Source of the DNA: Blumeriella jaapii
Taxonomy: Eukaryota > Ascomycota > Leotiomycetes > Helotiales > Drepanopezizaceae
NCBI GenBank assembly: GCA_009599575.1
Contig: VWND01000095.1
Span: 1,302,001-1,366,000 of the forward strand
DNA length: 64,000 nt
Reading direction: 5' to 3'
Both the position numbers and the translations under genes were made by a program. Below are positions 47,940 to 60,398 of the stretch, piece by piece (position 1 is the stretch's first letter; the number at the start of each line of letters is the position of its first letter). A model generated the notes under the pieces. That model searched no databases and had not been told where the DNA came from. It was given only the letters and a program-made list of their open reading frames with translations.

Positions 47940-49250
47940 AGCAATTTACCTTTTTGCATACCCAACACTTTTTAAATTGGGAAAAACTGTTAGAACTGCC
48001 TGAATAGCCTTTTCGGCCTCGGAATCCTCTTCTTCTTCTAAATAAGCTTTTGCTTTAATAACTTTTACCGAAGCGTTTTTCGCGACCTTTGCCTTTGTAA
48101 ATTCGGTTTGTATAATAGCTTTCATTTTGATTTGCAAAAGTTTAAAAAAGCTGAAGAATAACAAAGATCAATTTTCGCAATTAAATTTTTCGTTTAATAG
48201 TTCTAATTACGTTGCGTAGCTGGAATGCGACGCTTTCATACGTATTCGCAGGATTTATTAAAGCGTATTTGCATTTTTATACGCCATTGCAAACGCTAAT
48301 AACTTAGTTTCGCAAATAATTATCGGTTTCGTACTCCTCGATAAAAGCTTATTAATATAACGCTAGTTTTTCGAACATAGTTTCTAAGCATTTTAAGCGC
48401 GACTTGCCAGGGTTTTCAGCTTATATTCCTTTGTATATAATTGTACGCTATGCTATCAGGTAGAGCTTGCGGTTTTTATTCGTCTCGAAGTAAGCTTTTA
48501 TAAAATTAATTATTACGCCAAACTAATAGTTTTTACGAATTATAATATTGCAGTAGTAAGCGTCAGCTGCTCTTTTAAGCATATGCGAAAAAGCTTTTGC
48601 GTATAAGCTTTCGGGGAAATTGCATAAATCGCACAGATTATAAAACTTTTTCAGCTTTACGTAAAATATATCTTATACTTTATCTTCGTATTTTATTTTT
48701 ATTCTTATAATACATTTTGCTAAGATTTAAAATTAGCTGTGCAGAGTTATTTCTCTTGTAAGGTCTGATTTCTGCTCTTTCGTCGCCTAAAAATTCATCG
48801 GGAGGATCGTTGCCTTTAATCTTAGGAATCTTCGTTTTATTCTTAAAATTGTATAACGTCTTGCCTCGTATAAAAAATATATCACGTACGCCATTATCGC
48901 TATTTTTAATAAGTATCTTAATTGTTCGTAACGCATAAACGTTGGCTAGGCTGTCTTTTGCCTTTTGAAATCTACTTTTATTACTTTCGATATAAGCATT
49001 TCTATTATTATAATAATTTTCGCTCTCAGCAATAAATTTAAATAAAAAAAACAAAAATAAATTCTCTTTTTTACTTTTGAAAGCCATCTCGTAGCTAAAT
49101 CTCTTAATTTTTATCTGTTGTCGTTTTTTATTTACAGAAATAAAAAAGGTAGGTTTATTCTCCTGAAATACTGCTGCTAAGCGATTTGCATAGCTATCGT
49201 TTCGTTTTTTTGTAAATAAAGCCATATTAACTCCATAAATAAACAAATAA
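47940..49250 (-). pseudogene. Copia E gag
   Basis: The 188-codon frame at 49246-48680 includes MALFTKKRNDSYANRLAAVF and IRPYKRNNSAQLILNLSKMY; further Gag-like pieces follow to about 48200, then an acidic piece AYLEEEEDSEAEKAIQAVL (48164-47946). Upstream to the LTR (49251-49888) is leader sequence. Confidence 0.65.
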
Positions 49251-49888
49251 TTATAAAAACTGCGTTTTAAAAAAGCGTATGCAATACTAAATAAATCGGC
49301 GTTTTAATTAGCAAAATCTTTTTGAAAAAGCTCCCATAAGGCCTTTTCTTAAACGTATTTGTATTCTGTTTTGTATCGGTTTAAAAAAAAGTAAATTCAT
49401 TTATTTACGGTAAAAGCGGTTTAATAAATAGCTGATTTTGGTTTGAATTGTTTCAGCCAAAAATCGGTATCGATTTCGAAATCTAAATCGAATAAAAGGT
49501 TTCGAATAGGATAGGAAAACATTTTCGACATTTTGGCTGCTTTTGCTTGCAATCAGAAAGGTTGCAAAATAAATTGTAAGATCGAATTGGATCGAATTAA
49601 ATTGTTGCTGTTTTTGGTACGCAGGCTGTAAGCTCGGACTTGGCGCAAATAAATGGGTCTTTATTGATTTTGGTTTTGGTTTTTGATTGCGCAAGCTAGG
49701 CGCGAGCGTATAAAACGCGTACAATCAAAAGGTCACCTTCTAATACCTGATCTCAGCTATTTCGAAAAAGTCGTCGATCTTAGCGTAGCTTCAAATGCAG
49801 AAAGGGGTCGCCTTTTGCACCGTTTTGCTACCTTTTTTTAATAAACCTAGCTGCTTTGTAATTAACAGTAAAGTCAACCACTGATTAG

Positions 49889-50092
49889 TATTGGTATCAT
49901 ATAAAAGGGGGGGTGTATATATATACAAAATTAAGATATTGCAATAACTGGGGTTGTATTACGGAAAAAATCTAAAAAGTAAACTAGCTATCGCACGGAT
50001 ATATATAGGTAGGGCTGCACGCTTGCAGCCTACCGTCGTCACGTGGTGTGATCATGTGATTGTGCGCATGATCAACCACCACCATATACCCA
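49889..50092 (-). repeat. Copia E 5' LTR (right), 204 bp
   Basis: TATTGGTATCATATAAAAGG start is mutated; the outer end (CGTCACGTGGTGTGATCATG, CACCATATACCCA) is intact. Confidence 0.88.
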
Positions 50093-50097
50093 AAAAA

Positions 50098-51230
50098 AGT
50101 GTTTTACAAAAAAGTTTACGTACGAACGGTATTTTTTTTTACCTGATTATTACAAAAATAATTTAAATTTTATAATAATCGTTCGGTATTTTTAATTAAT
50201 AGGCAAATGCATTCAAAAAATTTTGTTTTTTAAGCAAAGCAATTAATTTCTATTTACTTTTTTTTTTATTTGGCTGGAAGTTAAAAATCATATTAAATTT
50301 AATAACGAAACTGCTATCGCAATTTTACGCGAAGCTTTTTATTTTGATATTATTATCCGTTTGTTTTATATTAATCCTTCCGATTTAAAAACCGATTTTA
50401 TTAGTTTCTGCGTTTAAGTACGCGAAACCGATATCGTTTTTCGATAATTAAACTTTAATTATTATAAAACAAAAGGCCGCTACGTAAAAATGATTTTTTT
50501 TTTATTTTCGCATTCAAAACCATTATTACGATTATTATTTAAAACGATTTTATAAACCTTAGCGCCATTTAAATTAAAATAATTATTTAAATCGCAGCTG
50601 ATATAGCGAAAAACAGACGCCTAATAAGAAATGTCGAAAAGCTAGCTCGCCGAATTTATTTTTTTGCTAACAACTTTTGCTTATAATATGCTAGCGATAA
50701 ATATCGAGCTGCTAATTGCTCCGATTTCCTTTGGGTTAAAAAAGCTAAAGCCGAGGTAAAAAAGTCGGAAAACTGACTGTTTTTAATAATTGTTATTATT
50801 AGAAACTTTTAAAAAATAAATTAAAGTTATTTGCTTTGAACGGCGTTCCGGAATTATATTTGATATTGCTTTGTATTATAATTATTAATAATATATATAT
50901 TAAAATCTATTTTTTAAACGATTCCGAAGCTATCGATAATTTTATTAATTATTTTTTCGTATAATATTACGAATTGACTTTTATTTTATTTACTAATCTA
51001 CTTAAACTTACCGTGGTTAACGGTCGCTTTTTTATATACGGCGATATTATTTACTAAGTTTTTTTTTATATTAAAATAGCCAGTTATACCGAATTAGTTA
51101 CAGCTTTTATTATAAAACTAAAGAAATACGATTTTATTTTAAGGAAACCTTGGCTCCGAAAATATAACCCTTATATTAATTAAATCAAAAACACTTTTTG
51201 TTTTAATTCAGACTTTTGTCGTACGAATTG
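50098..51230 (+). pseudogene. Gypsy F gag end, zinc knuckle and protease
   Basis: The knuckle reads NFCLQYAGDKYRAANC near 50673-50720 (a CX2CX4HX4C with second Cys and His turned to Tyr). Protease follows with FLNDSEAIDNFIN (Gly of DSGA to Glu) and KPWLRKYNPYIN near 51150, the usual end of the protease domain in this group. Confidence 0.75.
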
Positions 51231-51779
51231 CTTGCTTTAGCATTTTTATTAATTGGCTATTTCAGGTTTAGTTTAAAAACGCTATTTTTACAAAACAATC
51301 GTTTAATCAGCTACACTTCGTCGTACAAAAGCCGCTGTTTTTACTATTTTAGCTTTTTAACCCGGAATAAAAATGTTTTCAGCCTTTTTATACGAAATTA
51401 ATTAACAATTACAAAAGCTCGGCGCCGTGGCAAATAAAGATTTTAAATTATTATTTAAAATCGATTAATTACACAAAAACGAACTTTTTTAAACTGAACG
51501 ACAACGTTTATTAGCCGACTTTTATTTCGCCGGAGCTTTTTTAAAAAATATTCGTTTGGCTTTTTAAACTAAATCGCTAATCGATTTTCGAATAAAACTT
51601 TTTCGATACTACTATTATTATTTGGCCGCTTTTAATTATATTAAAGCCGATAAACTTGTATTTTATAAAAAAAGCGTTGATTATACGATAAAACTACGAT
51701 TTGAAGCTATTTTTTTATATAGCTTTTTGTATAATATATTAATTAACGAATTTTAAGTTTTGCGCAAATTTCTTAAAAA

Positions 51780-52960
51780 AAAATTCGAAAAAGGCTGGAT
51801 TTAGGCCAGCTTTTTTTTCGCAGTCTTATTCGTTTTATTCGCGAAAAAACTAAAAGATGGATTGCGGTTTTGCGTCGATTATAAAGCTTTTAACGTTATA
51901 ATTATTAAAAACCGGTATTTTTTATTATTAATTTAAAAAACACTTTTTCGATTAAGCAAAGCGAAGTTTTATATTAAATTTAACGTTTTCGCCGCTTTTA
52001 ATAAAATTCGAATAAAAAAGAACTATAAATAGCTTACCGCGTTTAATATAAGATATAATTTATTCGAATTTTTGATTATGCTTTTCGGATTATACAACGC
52101 TTTTGCTATTTTTCAATTTCGCATAAACGATATTTTACGATTTTATTTAAATATTTTTTGCATAGCTTATATAAACGATATTTTAGTTTATTTAAACGAT
52201 TTTCAAAAACATAAAAAATACGTTAATTTTGTTTTTTAAGCTTTTACCGACGCTGGTTTACAATTAAATATAAAAAAATGCGAATTCGAAGTTTAAAAAA
52301 TCGTTTATCTAAAAATAATTATTTTTATTATTAAAGTTAAAATAAATCTTAAAAAATTAAAAGCTATTATTGGTTGGAAGCTTTCTTTTAATATCAAAAA
52401 CGTATAAGCGTTTAGGTTTTGCAAATTTTTACCGAAGGTTTATTAAAAGCTTTTTTCGTATCGTTATCCCTTTGGTAAATTTAACGAAAAAAAATATTAA
52501 ATGAAATTTTAACGACGATTATATTAAAACTTTCGAGTTTTTTAAATTAGCTTTTATTACGGCATCTACGTTGGCCCATTTTAATTCCGATAAAAAAATA
52601 TTTATTAAAACCGACGCTTTTAATTACGTTTTTTTAAGGATTTTTTTTCAGAAAAACGATATAAAAGTATTTTATTCAATCGCTTTTATATTAAAAAAAT
52701 TCGATTTAGCCGAATATAATCACGAAATTTACGATAAAAAACTTTTTGCTATTATACGCTGTTTCGAAAGTTAGCGAGCCGAATTACAAAAAGCTGTTTA
52801 TCCGATCCGAGTATTTATAAATTATCGAAATTTAAAATATTTTATAATAACTAAGTAATTTAACCGACGTTAAGTACGATAAAGCGAGTTTTTAGCTGGT
52901 TTTGATTTTGTAATCACTTTCAGATTTGGAAAACAAAATGGTAAATCTAACTTTTTGATT
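51780..52960 (+). pseudogene. Gypsy F reverse transcriptase and RNase H
   Basis: RT: KLKDGLRFCVDYKAFNVIII, FLIMLFGLYNAFAIFQFRIN, YINDILVYL near 52170 (Asp to Asn in the catalytic pair), KKCEFEVQKIVYL. RNase H: FIKTDAFNYVFLRIFFQKND, FDLAEYNHEIYDKKLFAIIR (52571-52774 open). Confidence 0.87.
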
Positions 52961-53099
52961 CGACGTTTTCAAAACCTCCCTCAGAACTTTTTAAACGAAA
53001 GGATTTAGTTTTAAAATCAAGCTTTTTTTAAGAAATACTATTTAATTAAAGTTTTAAACGCTTTTTCAGCTTTGTTAAAACCAGTATCCGAAGCAAACG

Positions 53100-54160
53100 A
53101 CGAAAAGCTTTTACGACTTTTAAATAAATATTATTTTATTAACAAACTGTGGATTACTATTAAAAAGGAAATGCTTAAACCAAAAGGTATTCCGAAATCT
53201 AAGATTTTATAACTTTTTGAATATATTATACGTAATAACAAATTGTATTTCCGAGACCGATTATACGTTTTTAATATATTAGATTTGAACGTTTCTATTC
53301 GTATCTAGCTTTTATAAATAATCCACGATTTAATAAAAACAGATTATTCCGGCAAAAACAAATTTTATAAAATTATTAATAAGAATTATTATTAGCTATT
53401 AATTTCTAAAAATTGCAAAAGATTTATACGGAATTGCAACGGCTGTTTTCGCAATACAAGCATTAATTAACGATATCAAAGTTTTAATAAATTTTTATTT
53501 ATTTCGTTACGCCGATAAAGCTATATATCGATCGATTTTATAAGCTTTTTTTTTATGAAGAAATATAAAAATCGAAACAACCTGATTATAATAATAATTT
53601 GTCGCTTTATTAAAAAACGATATTATACAATTTGTTATATTATTATAAAAGCAATAGATTTAGCTAAGTTGTTTTATAAAAATATTTGACGCTTATATAA
53701 TCTTTTCGATTTTATAATTTTCGACCGAGGTTTTTTGTTTGTTTCACAATTTTGGAAAGCTATTAATTACCGTTTCGGAATTAATATTACGCTATCTATC
53801 AGCTTTTATTTCGAAACAAACGGCCAAATCGAAAACGCGAACGTATACCTGCTTTTTTACTTAAGGCAATTTGTTAAATACGCTTAAAAAAATTAGAAAA
53901 ATTAGCTTTTTTTAGCCGAATTCGCAGCTAATAACGCTGTAAACGCTTTTACCGGAGTTTTCCTTTTTTACGCCAATAAAAGTTTCCATTTACGAATAAG
54001 CTTTTTTTTATCTAAATCTATTCTAAAATTTATTTTACGTATATTACAAATGGCAAATATTAAAAAAAACAATTTTGCCGACAAAATTAAAAAAATAAAA
54101 CTGCTTTTACGCACGAATTTGATTTTAGCGCTGGCCGACCAAAAATACTATTTTAACCGA
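53100..54160 (+). pseudogene. Gypsy F integrase
   Basis: Patches include FIIFDRG (about 53715), FGINITLSISFYFETNGQIE (about 53783) and RLISAFFYANKSFHL-like sequence. These match the integrase core around HPQTDGQTE, with His to Tyr and Asp to Asn type changes. Confidence 0.75.
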
Positions 54161-54189
54161 AATCGCTAATCAGCGCCTGCTTATCGAAT

Positions 54190-54620
54190 AGAAAACAGCG
54201 TGTTTTTTGATAAACGTAATATAATTTCCACCAGACCAATTAAAAAGCTTGATAATAAGTTTTACGATTCTTATAAAATCGCCGAAATTCTAAGCTTTTA
54301 TAATTATAAATTAAAACTGCTTTTCGAGCAAAAACTATTTTATTTTATTTTTCATACCAATTTGCTTAAATCTGCTTACGACGACTTTTTTCTAAAGCAG
54401 AAAAACTCTCTTTCACCGCCAGTTTTTATAAACGCCGATAAAAGTTTATTATAGGCTATAAATACTATTTTCGATTTCAAACGAAATCTTAATTTTTTTT
54501 TATTTTATATAATAGCGTGGCTACAACGCGGAAAACCAGTTTTAAAAGCTATTAAAAAACGTTGTCAACGCATACAATTTTATAGCAGAATTCGCTTTAA
54601 AATTCTTTTATAAACTTTAC
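54190..54620 (+). pseudogene. Gypsy F integrase C-terminus and chromodomain
   Basis: Open frame 54200-54454: ISTRPIKKLDNKFYDSYKIA, FHTNLLKSAYDDFF. It is followed by AINTIFDFKRNLNFFLFYII, AWLQRG and RIQFYSRIRFK, which fit a chromodomain and its closing helix. Confidence 0.75.
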
Positions 54621-54936
54621 TCGATCAAATCAAAACTGGCTAAAGCCAGAATTGTTAATAAAAAACGTATTAAAATCATAAATAACGAGGATAATATTAT
54701 ATTATTAAAAAAAAAATTTATAACACGTATCACGCATAAAACGATTATAATTAATTTCTTTTCCGTCGCTAAGACATTTATTATTTTATTACCGAAACTA
54801 AAAAAATCTGCTTTTTTTACAAATTTAACTAAACTTCGCATTCGTTTATAAACGCGCTTCGCGAACGAAGCTCGTTTTATAAAAGTAAATTCTAACGATA
54901 AAAAAATCGAATAAAAAAATGGAAAAAAGAATTATA

Positions 54937-55121
54937 TATAAAAAAATGGGATAACAGTTCGTTGGTTATATAATCCGAAGGTTACGTTGTTATTACGTGA
55001 TATCGGAGCCACGTGATCATTCGTACATATTATATCCTAAAATTCGCGACACTTCTAACTTAAAACCTCGTAGTTAATGCAAATCATCTACGAACCTTCT
55101 GCTCGTTCGCACCCCTTAACA
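54937..55121 (+). repeat. Gypsy F 3' LTR, 185 bp
   Basis: TATAAAAAAATGGGATAACA (TGTAAAGGG mutated) to CCCCTTAACA. Preceded by an A/G-rich tract (AATGGAAAAAAGAATT). The outer end is intact. CGTTT follows at 55122-55126. Confidence 0.88.
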
Positions 55122-55126
55122 CGTTT

Positions 55127-56200
55127 TAAGCTTTTTCGTTTTTCGCGTTTTCGATAAATTTTACGGTTTTTTAAAGTTTTAATTTAATTATAGGATTTGA
55201 ATTTTTATTTTTCGAAAAGTAGAATTTGAATTCGTTAAACACTACGTTTCGGCTCGTAATTATACGCATTAATTAAAGAATTTAAATTTTGTAAATATTA
55301 AAAGCGTTATATTTAATCAAATATCCGATATATCCTTTCGAAAAAACTTTAAATTTTTTTTTATGTTTTATAGCTTTTCGATTTTTTATTATTAAATACG
55401 CACGAGCTTCGTACGCATAAACTTTGCTTTAATCTGGTCTGAAGTCGGTTGTACGCGCTTTTATAATGGCAGGGTCGTAATACCGGAAATATTGTTTAAA
55501 TCAATTGTGCAAAACTTTATTTAAAGATTTAAATTGTCGCAAGCGGCGATATATTATACAAATACGCTGCTGCTTTTATCGTTTCGGGCCAAAAAAAGAT
55601 TAAAAGGCCCGTTTTAATTTTCATTTTTATCGAACGCTTAATTATTTTTCTTTTTATTCGTTCGATCGAGCCGTTTAGCTAATGCATATAAAATAAAATT
55701 AATTTCAGATCGATACTTTTGCGCTTCGCTTATTTTTAATATTCCGAAATAATGTTTTTTTGCTTTAAAATTATCGACGATTCGTTATTTTGTCGAATTT
55801 TGCAAATGGAAAAGTTATCTTAGCGTTTTATTTATACGTCGAACGTTTGAAAACGGTTTAAAACGATTTTTATACTTTTCGTTTTAATAACGAAAGCTTA
55901 AATCTTTTTATTATATTCGTTTTTTATTAAAAATATTTACGTCGAGCTGTTGTAAGCTTTTTTACGATTTTTAAAATAATTGTAAAAGTTTTAGCCGATG
56001 CGAAAAAAAAGCCTGAAAAATTTGTTTTTTAATATTGCTTTTGAAATCATCTGTTTTAAATACGTAATAGCATATTTTTCGCATTTTATTCTAATTAAGC
56101 TTTTGATTTTTACTTTACGAATGTTTTCGACCAGCTTTTCGAACGCGTTTTTATTTAAATAGCCCGAACGAAAATGCTATAAGCGCGCATCGTTATTCCG
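55127..56200 (-). pseudogene. Copia C integrase and GAG-pre-integrase domain
   Basis: Minus strand reads FRSGYLNKNAFEKLVENIRK and IKCEKYAI (about 56170-56040), the pre-integrase zinc region. Further on it reads GLLIFFWPETIKAAAYLYNI (about 55610-55550), the Copia core end (L-P-x-x-x-W-A-E...A-x-Y-L-x-N). Continues into RT at 22490. Confidence 0.78.
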
Positions 56201-58486
56201 ATCGTACGTAAATACGCTGCTTTTTTTAAATTTATAGCGCGTACGACGTTTCGAAATTATATAAATTATTAAACCGGACGAATCACGTTTTAAAAAGTTT
56301 AAATTGTTACGTGAAAAATGCGAACAAAAAAAAACAATTAAATTTAATATATTTAAATATATAAAAATCGGCGATCGTTTAATATTAACGTTTTAAAATA
56401 AAACTTTCAAAACTTTTAGAACGAAAAATATTATTTGACCCTTGGAATTAGTAATTCTTTTTAATCAAAAGATTAACGGAAATAATATTAATAGTAAAAT
56501 CTGGAACGAACGCTACGTTATTAAAAATTATATTTTAAAGCTTTTTATTTTTTTTACGAAAGATTTTTCTTATTAAACGATTTTTTTTCCCGACGATTAA
56601 AATTTTTTATATATTTATATAAACGTTATTAATAAAATTATTAATTTTTTTATAAAACTTTTCGATAAAAAAATCTTTGTCGTTTATTAAATAAATTTCA
56701 AAACAATTATTAAAAAAAGTATTTTTATTTAAAAAATAATATTAACTAAGCTTTAAAGCCAGAACGTTAATTCCGAAATGCTTTTTAATCGTATTAAAAT
56801 AAAAAAATAAAAAGTTGCGGTAAAAAAACTCTTTTTAATCGTTTTTAAAAATTGATTTTGAAATCTGTTTTGGCTTGGTTGTTAAGATTTTAAAAATTTT
56901 GTTAATTGCGACTATTTAAATACTTTTTTTATTTAAAGCTTTTAAAGCTTTTTTATAATTAAAAAACAGCTTTTTTCGCATTTCAGCGATCTTCTGCTTA
57001 TTTAAAAAGTTGAGAAAAGTCTTTTTTTTACGACGACTATTTATTGCGTATAAAAGCTTTTTATAATCGGTTAGGAAATAAAAATAACGCTTTTTAAAAA
57101 TGTCGCATAAGCAGTTATATTTTTTTTCTTTTTTTTTGCTTTTTTTTCCTTTTTTTTTTCCACGATTTTTCGAAGTATCGTTGTTTTTAAAATCGAAAAA
57201 GAAAATAGCGAAAACTCCGACCTTTCGGCCTGAATTGTCGAATTCTCGGTTGTTTTCAAAAGAAAAAATTATAAAGCTCAGTTCGATTAAAATCTTTCTT
57301 ATAAAAAAGCCGGCAAATACGTTTTTCAAATATTTAGCTTTTTTGCCGTTCGCCTATTATAAATTAATATATACGGCGACTGCGTCGAAAAAATCGGTGG
57401 CAGCGTAGCGGCCATTTATATTAAAAATCTTATATTCGATAACTGCTTTATAAGCGGTCTGCTATTTTTTTATTTACTCGGTTATATTTACTTTTCCGCT
57501 ATACGCTTTACGAAAAGTGTTTTTATAATTAAATCGAACGGAGCTAATTACGGAAAAATGTACAAAGGCAATATTTTTTTTTTAAAATACGAACGAATGC
57601 CTGGAATAACTTTTGCTTTTTTTTATAATATAAATTTTTAACCTTTCGTACATTTTTATTTATTAACGAATTTCCTTGCAAATCAGTATAAAAAATAGCG
57701 TACGCTTTTTTATTATTAATAGCGTTAATCTCCGATTAAGCAATTGTAAAATTTATCAAACTGATTTTTATAATTAAAAAAACTCAGTCGAGCAACTTTT
57801 AATAAATAATAACGTACTTTTACTATTTTTTAAGCTTTTTTAAATGGTTTTTAAAAAAATAATCGATTTCATTTTTCAAATCGTCGAAAATCAAATTAGC
57901 TGGTCGAGGTTTGTCGGAAAGATTATTAATCGTAACGGCGGTCTTTTTTATTTCGGTTATGCCGTTATATTCGGCGCATTTTTTATCGTAGTTTGCTTAG
58001 CGTTTTCTGTTTTTCTGATCGATAAACTGATATAAAAACTGTTTTTATAATCGTTTATTAATAAAAAAACGAAATGGAAAATTAAAATCGGTGTATTCGA
58101 AAAAAAGAATTTTTAATCGATAAAATTTATACGCTTTCAACCAGAAAATCTACGATTTTAAATCGTAAAAAAAAACCTTTTTTTTTTCGTAAGGATTAAT
58201 ATATTATTTTTATTATAAAAAATTGATTAATTAAATTGAAGAAAATAAAAAAAAATAAAAAAATTTGTAAATTAAAAAAATCGAAAAATTAATGTTTTCC
58301 GCATTTTTTTTAATAGCTTTTTATCGATTCGTGGCCTTTTGCTAAATAAGAAAAACTTTGCAAAATATAACCTTTTACGAATTTTTTTTAACAATTCGAA
58401 TAAATTGACCGATAAGGGTTTTCAACGAATCTTTTAACGTATGCATTATAAAAAAAAGCTTATTAATTAGCTCCGGGGCTTATAAC
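56201..58486 (-). pseudogene. Copia C gag and protease region
   Basis: Broken minus-strand frames; a knuckle-like Lys-rich piece KKKEKKYNCLCDIFKKRYFY (about 57135-57075) may be the C-x-C-x(3-4)-H-x(4)-C nucleocapsid. The region 57400-58486 has small open frames on both strands but nothing I recognise. Confidence 0.5.
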
Positions 58487-58788
58487 TGTCGTGCATAGCC
58501 GAATAATCGGTAGAAACTTTTACCGGAGGCTTAGACGAATAAATTGTATATAATAAAATGTTACTTATATTGTTTTAAGTTTGGCTGGCGAGCTTTTCGC
58601 AAAAAACGAAAGGTTCGGGCTCGCTTAATTATTCGCTCGGAAAAACTAGTTTCCGAAAAGGCTCGTTATTACGTGATTACGAGCCTTTCCGAGCTTCAGG
58701 AATATTTAACTATTGAAAACGTACAGGAAGAATGAATCTGGAACAAAAGAAATGAAAGGAAATAAAGGAATATAAATATAGCGCAACA
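58487..58788 (-). repeat. Copia C 5' LTR (right), 302 bp
   Basis: TGTCGTGCATAGCCGAATAA to ATAGCGCAACA. Its outer ~130 bases keep GGAAGAATGAATCTGGAACA where the left copy has become A-only. GAAAA target duplication follows at 58789-58793. Confidence 0.9.
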
Positions 58789-58793
58789 GAAAA

Positions 58794-60398
58794 CCTTGGC
58801 TGCGCCGACCTTTTTATTTAACGATACAAATATAAAACGTATTTTCCGACGTTTCGAAAACGTCGCTCGAATCTACTTTGACTAATTAAATTAAATTCTG
58901 AATTCTTACGAAAATATCGTAATTGCAATTTAAAATTCGACTACGATTATCGTAAAAATCTTAACTGAAATAAATCGAATATTCTACGAATTCGTTTAAT
59001 ATTAATTTTTTTTAATCTGCCGCTGCTTTTAAATCTGAAAAAAATAGCGATAAAAAAAAAAATTAACGATAATAATACGAATAATAAATCGCTTTAACGG
59101 CGGTTCTGAGATTTTTTTTTATTTTTTTTTTTTTTTTTTTTTACTTTTACGGCGCGCATTCGTTACTGCTCCGTTGCTATTATTTATCGTATTTTTCAAG
59201 TATTTTTTTACAATTTTTTTTGCGTTCGTAAAATGGTTTTCTAGCTTTTACGAGTTTTCGCTTAGTAAATAACTCTTTTATCGTACCAAATAATATCGGC
59301 TTTTTTTTTATATTTTTGTGAATTTATATTAATTTAATCTTATATTTTTCGAGTTTTTAAAATTTTATTATATTATTCTTCGGCTCGGTATCGTTTCGAC
59401 CCTGCCAAAATTCTAGTAAAAAAACGTAAAAAATATCGTAAATATAATATTAAAAAAAAAGCTCGAATTAATAAGCTTGGCCGTGCTCGTATATAATTCG
59501 CTTAATTTTAAAAAGCTTTAGATATTTATTTAAAAGCTTTCGAAAAAGTCGCAGCTATCGAAGGTTTTTGATCGATAATAGTATTTTATCGCTTATTTAA
59601 AATCTAATTTTTTTATGTTTAGCGTCGTAAAACCTTTTGTGATTCGCGTTGATTTTTTTTAGTTTTTTATTAAATACTTTTTTTTTTTTTGCAATATTTT
59701 AATTCGTTTTTTGGTTAACGGTACCCTTTTTTTTACGACGTCGCTTTCGACGTTGCTATCAAGTTCTGAATAAAAATCGTATAATATGCGAAAAAAAGTA
59801 AAACCCGTAAAAGCGTGTATCGAATTGTTATATATAAACTCGGCTAAAACAAGCTTCGTAGCCTAATCGTTTTATCGATAATTGCAATACGTGCGAAAAT
59901 AAAATTTTAAAACTTAATTTTGACGTTCCGTTTGATTATCGATTTAAAAATAAAAAGCGGTGCTTAATCGACGTCGTATTTGTAAATAAAATATTACTGA
60001 AAACCAGAATTTATTAATAAAAACTGACTTTTTATTTATAGTAATTTTTTTAAAGCAGCCAAAATTTTTGTAAACGTGCTGTATAAATATCTTAATCAAA
60101 TTTAAAATTGAAATCGTTTTTTATATTAATATATTTCGATAGCTTCGTATATCGGTTTATTATAACGAATATCGAATCGTAAATACGATTTCGTTTTTTA
60201 TTAAAAAATAGATTCGTAATAAAATCTATAGTTATTTCTTTTTTTTAAAATTTCGTAAAAATCGAAAAAAAAAAAGCTAATTCGCTATAAAATCGGTGTT
60301 TTATAAATTTGCTTTTTTAATATTTTTTATACGTATTAACGTAACGTTTTACGTCGCCTCGTAAACCAGGCCAGAAATATTTTTTCTTAACCAATTTT
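58794..60398 (-). mobile_element. Gypsy family B, copy B', second part
   Basis: Collinear with B 9279 to about 10875: third-ORF start, chromodomain (about 59150-59390) and part of integrase on the minus strand. It stops at 60398, where A' is inserted; the matching B sequence is uninterrupted at GGCCAGAAATAC (10853). The rest of B' lies beyond the window. Confidence 0.85.

Larger units (their letters stand above)
43945..50092 (-). mobile_element. Copia element E, 6.1 kb
   Basis: LTRs of 202 and 204 bp begin TGTTGGTATCAC / TATTGGTATCAT and end CCATATACCCA. Coding is on the minus strand in Copia order: gag (49250-48200), integrase (46650-46220), linker, RT (45900-44950), RNase H end (44463-44233). 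Less heavily mutated than the Gypsy elements but still broken. Confidence 0.88.
22491..55121 (+). mobile_element. Gypsy chromovirus F, split by LINE G and Copia E
   Basis: F has 185-bp LTRs (22491-22675, 54937-55121) and 5-bp duplication CGTTT. Its own DNA is 22491-23083, 43562-43944 and 50098-55121, about 6 kb. Plus-strand order is gag (43562-43944, 50098-50780), knuckle (about 50675), protease (50880-51230), RT (51780-52340), RNase H (52560-52960), integrase (53100-54160), chromodomain (54460-54620). RIP-degraded throughout. Confidence 0.88.
4304..58788 (-). mobile_element. Copia element C (container of most of the window)
   Basis: C spans two 302-bp LTRs that share ends TGTCGTGC...GCAACA, with target duplication GAAAA at 4299-4303 and 58789-58793. 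Its own DNA is 4304-6871, 20602-22490 and 55127-58788, about 8.1 kb, a usual Copia size; the remaining ~46 kb are insertions A and F with everything nested in them. Coding runs on the minus strand: gag near 57-58 kb, GAG-pre-integrase and integrase at 55.2-56.2 kb, RT at 20.6-22.3 kb, and an RNase H region expected at about 5.9-6.9 kb. The order fits Copia (integrase before RT). All frames are destroyed by transitions. Confidence 0.85.

Noticed and set aside
58544..58735. 63-codon frame in the right LTR of C
   Set aside because: It lies wholly within the LTR, is antisense to C, and its equivalent in the left LTR is broken.
4304..58788. A 54-kb giant mobile element such as a fungal Starship
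   Set aside because: The ends are 302-bp direct LTRs with a 5-bp duplication, the own sequence is a normal 8-kb Copia, and the cargo is itself a set of transposons with their own duplications. No tyrosine-recombinase captain was seen.
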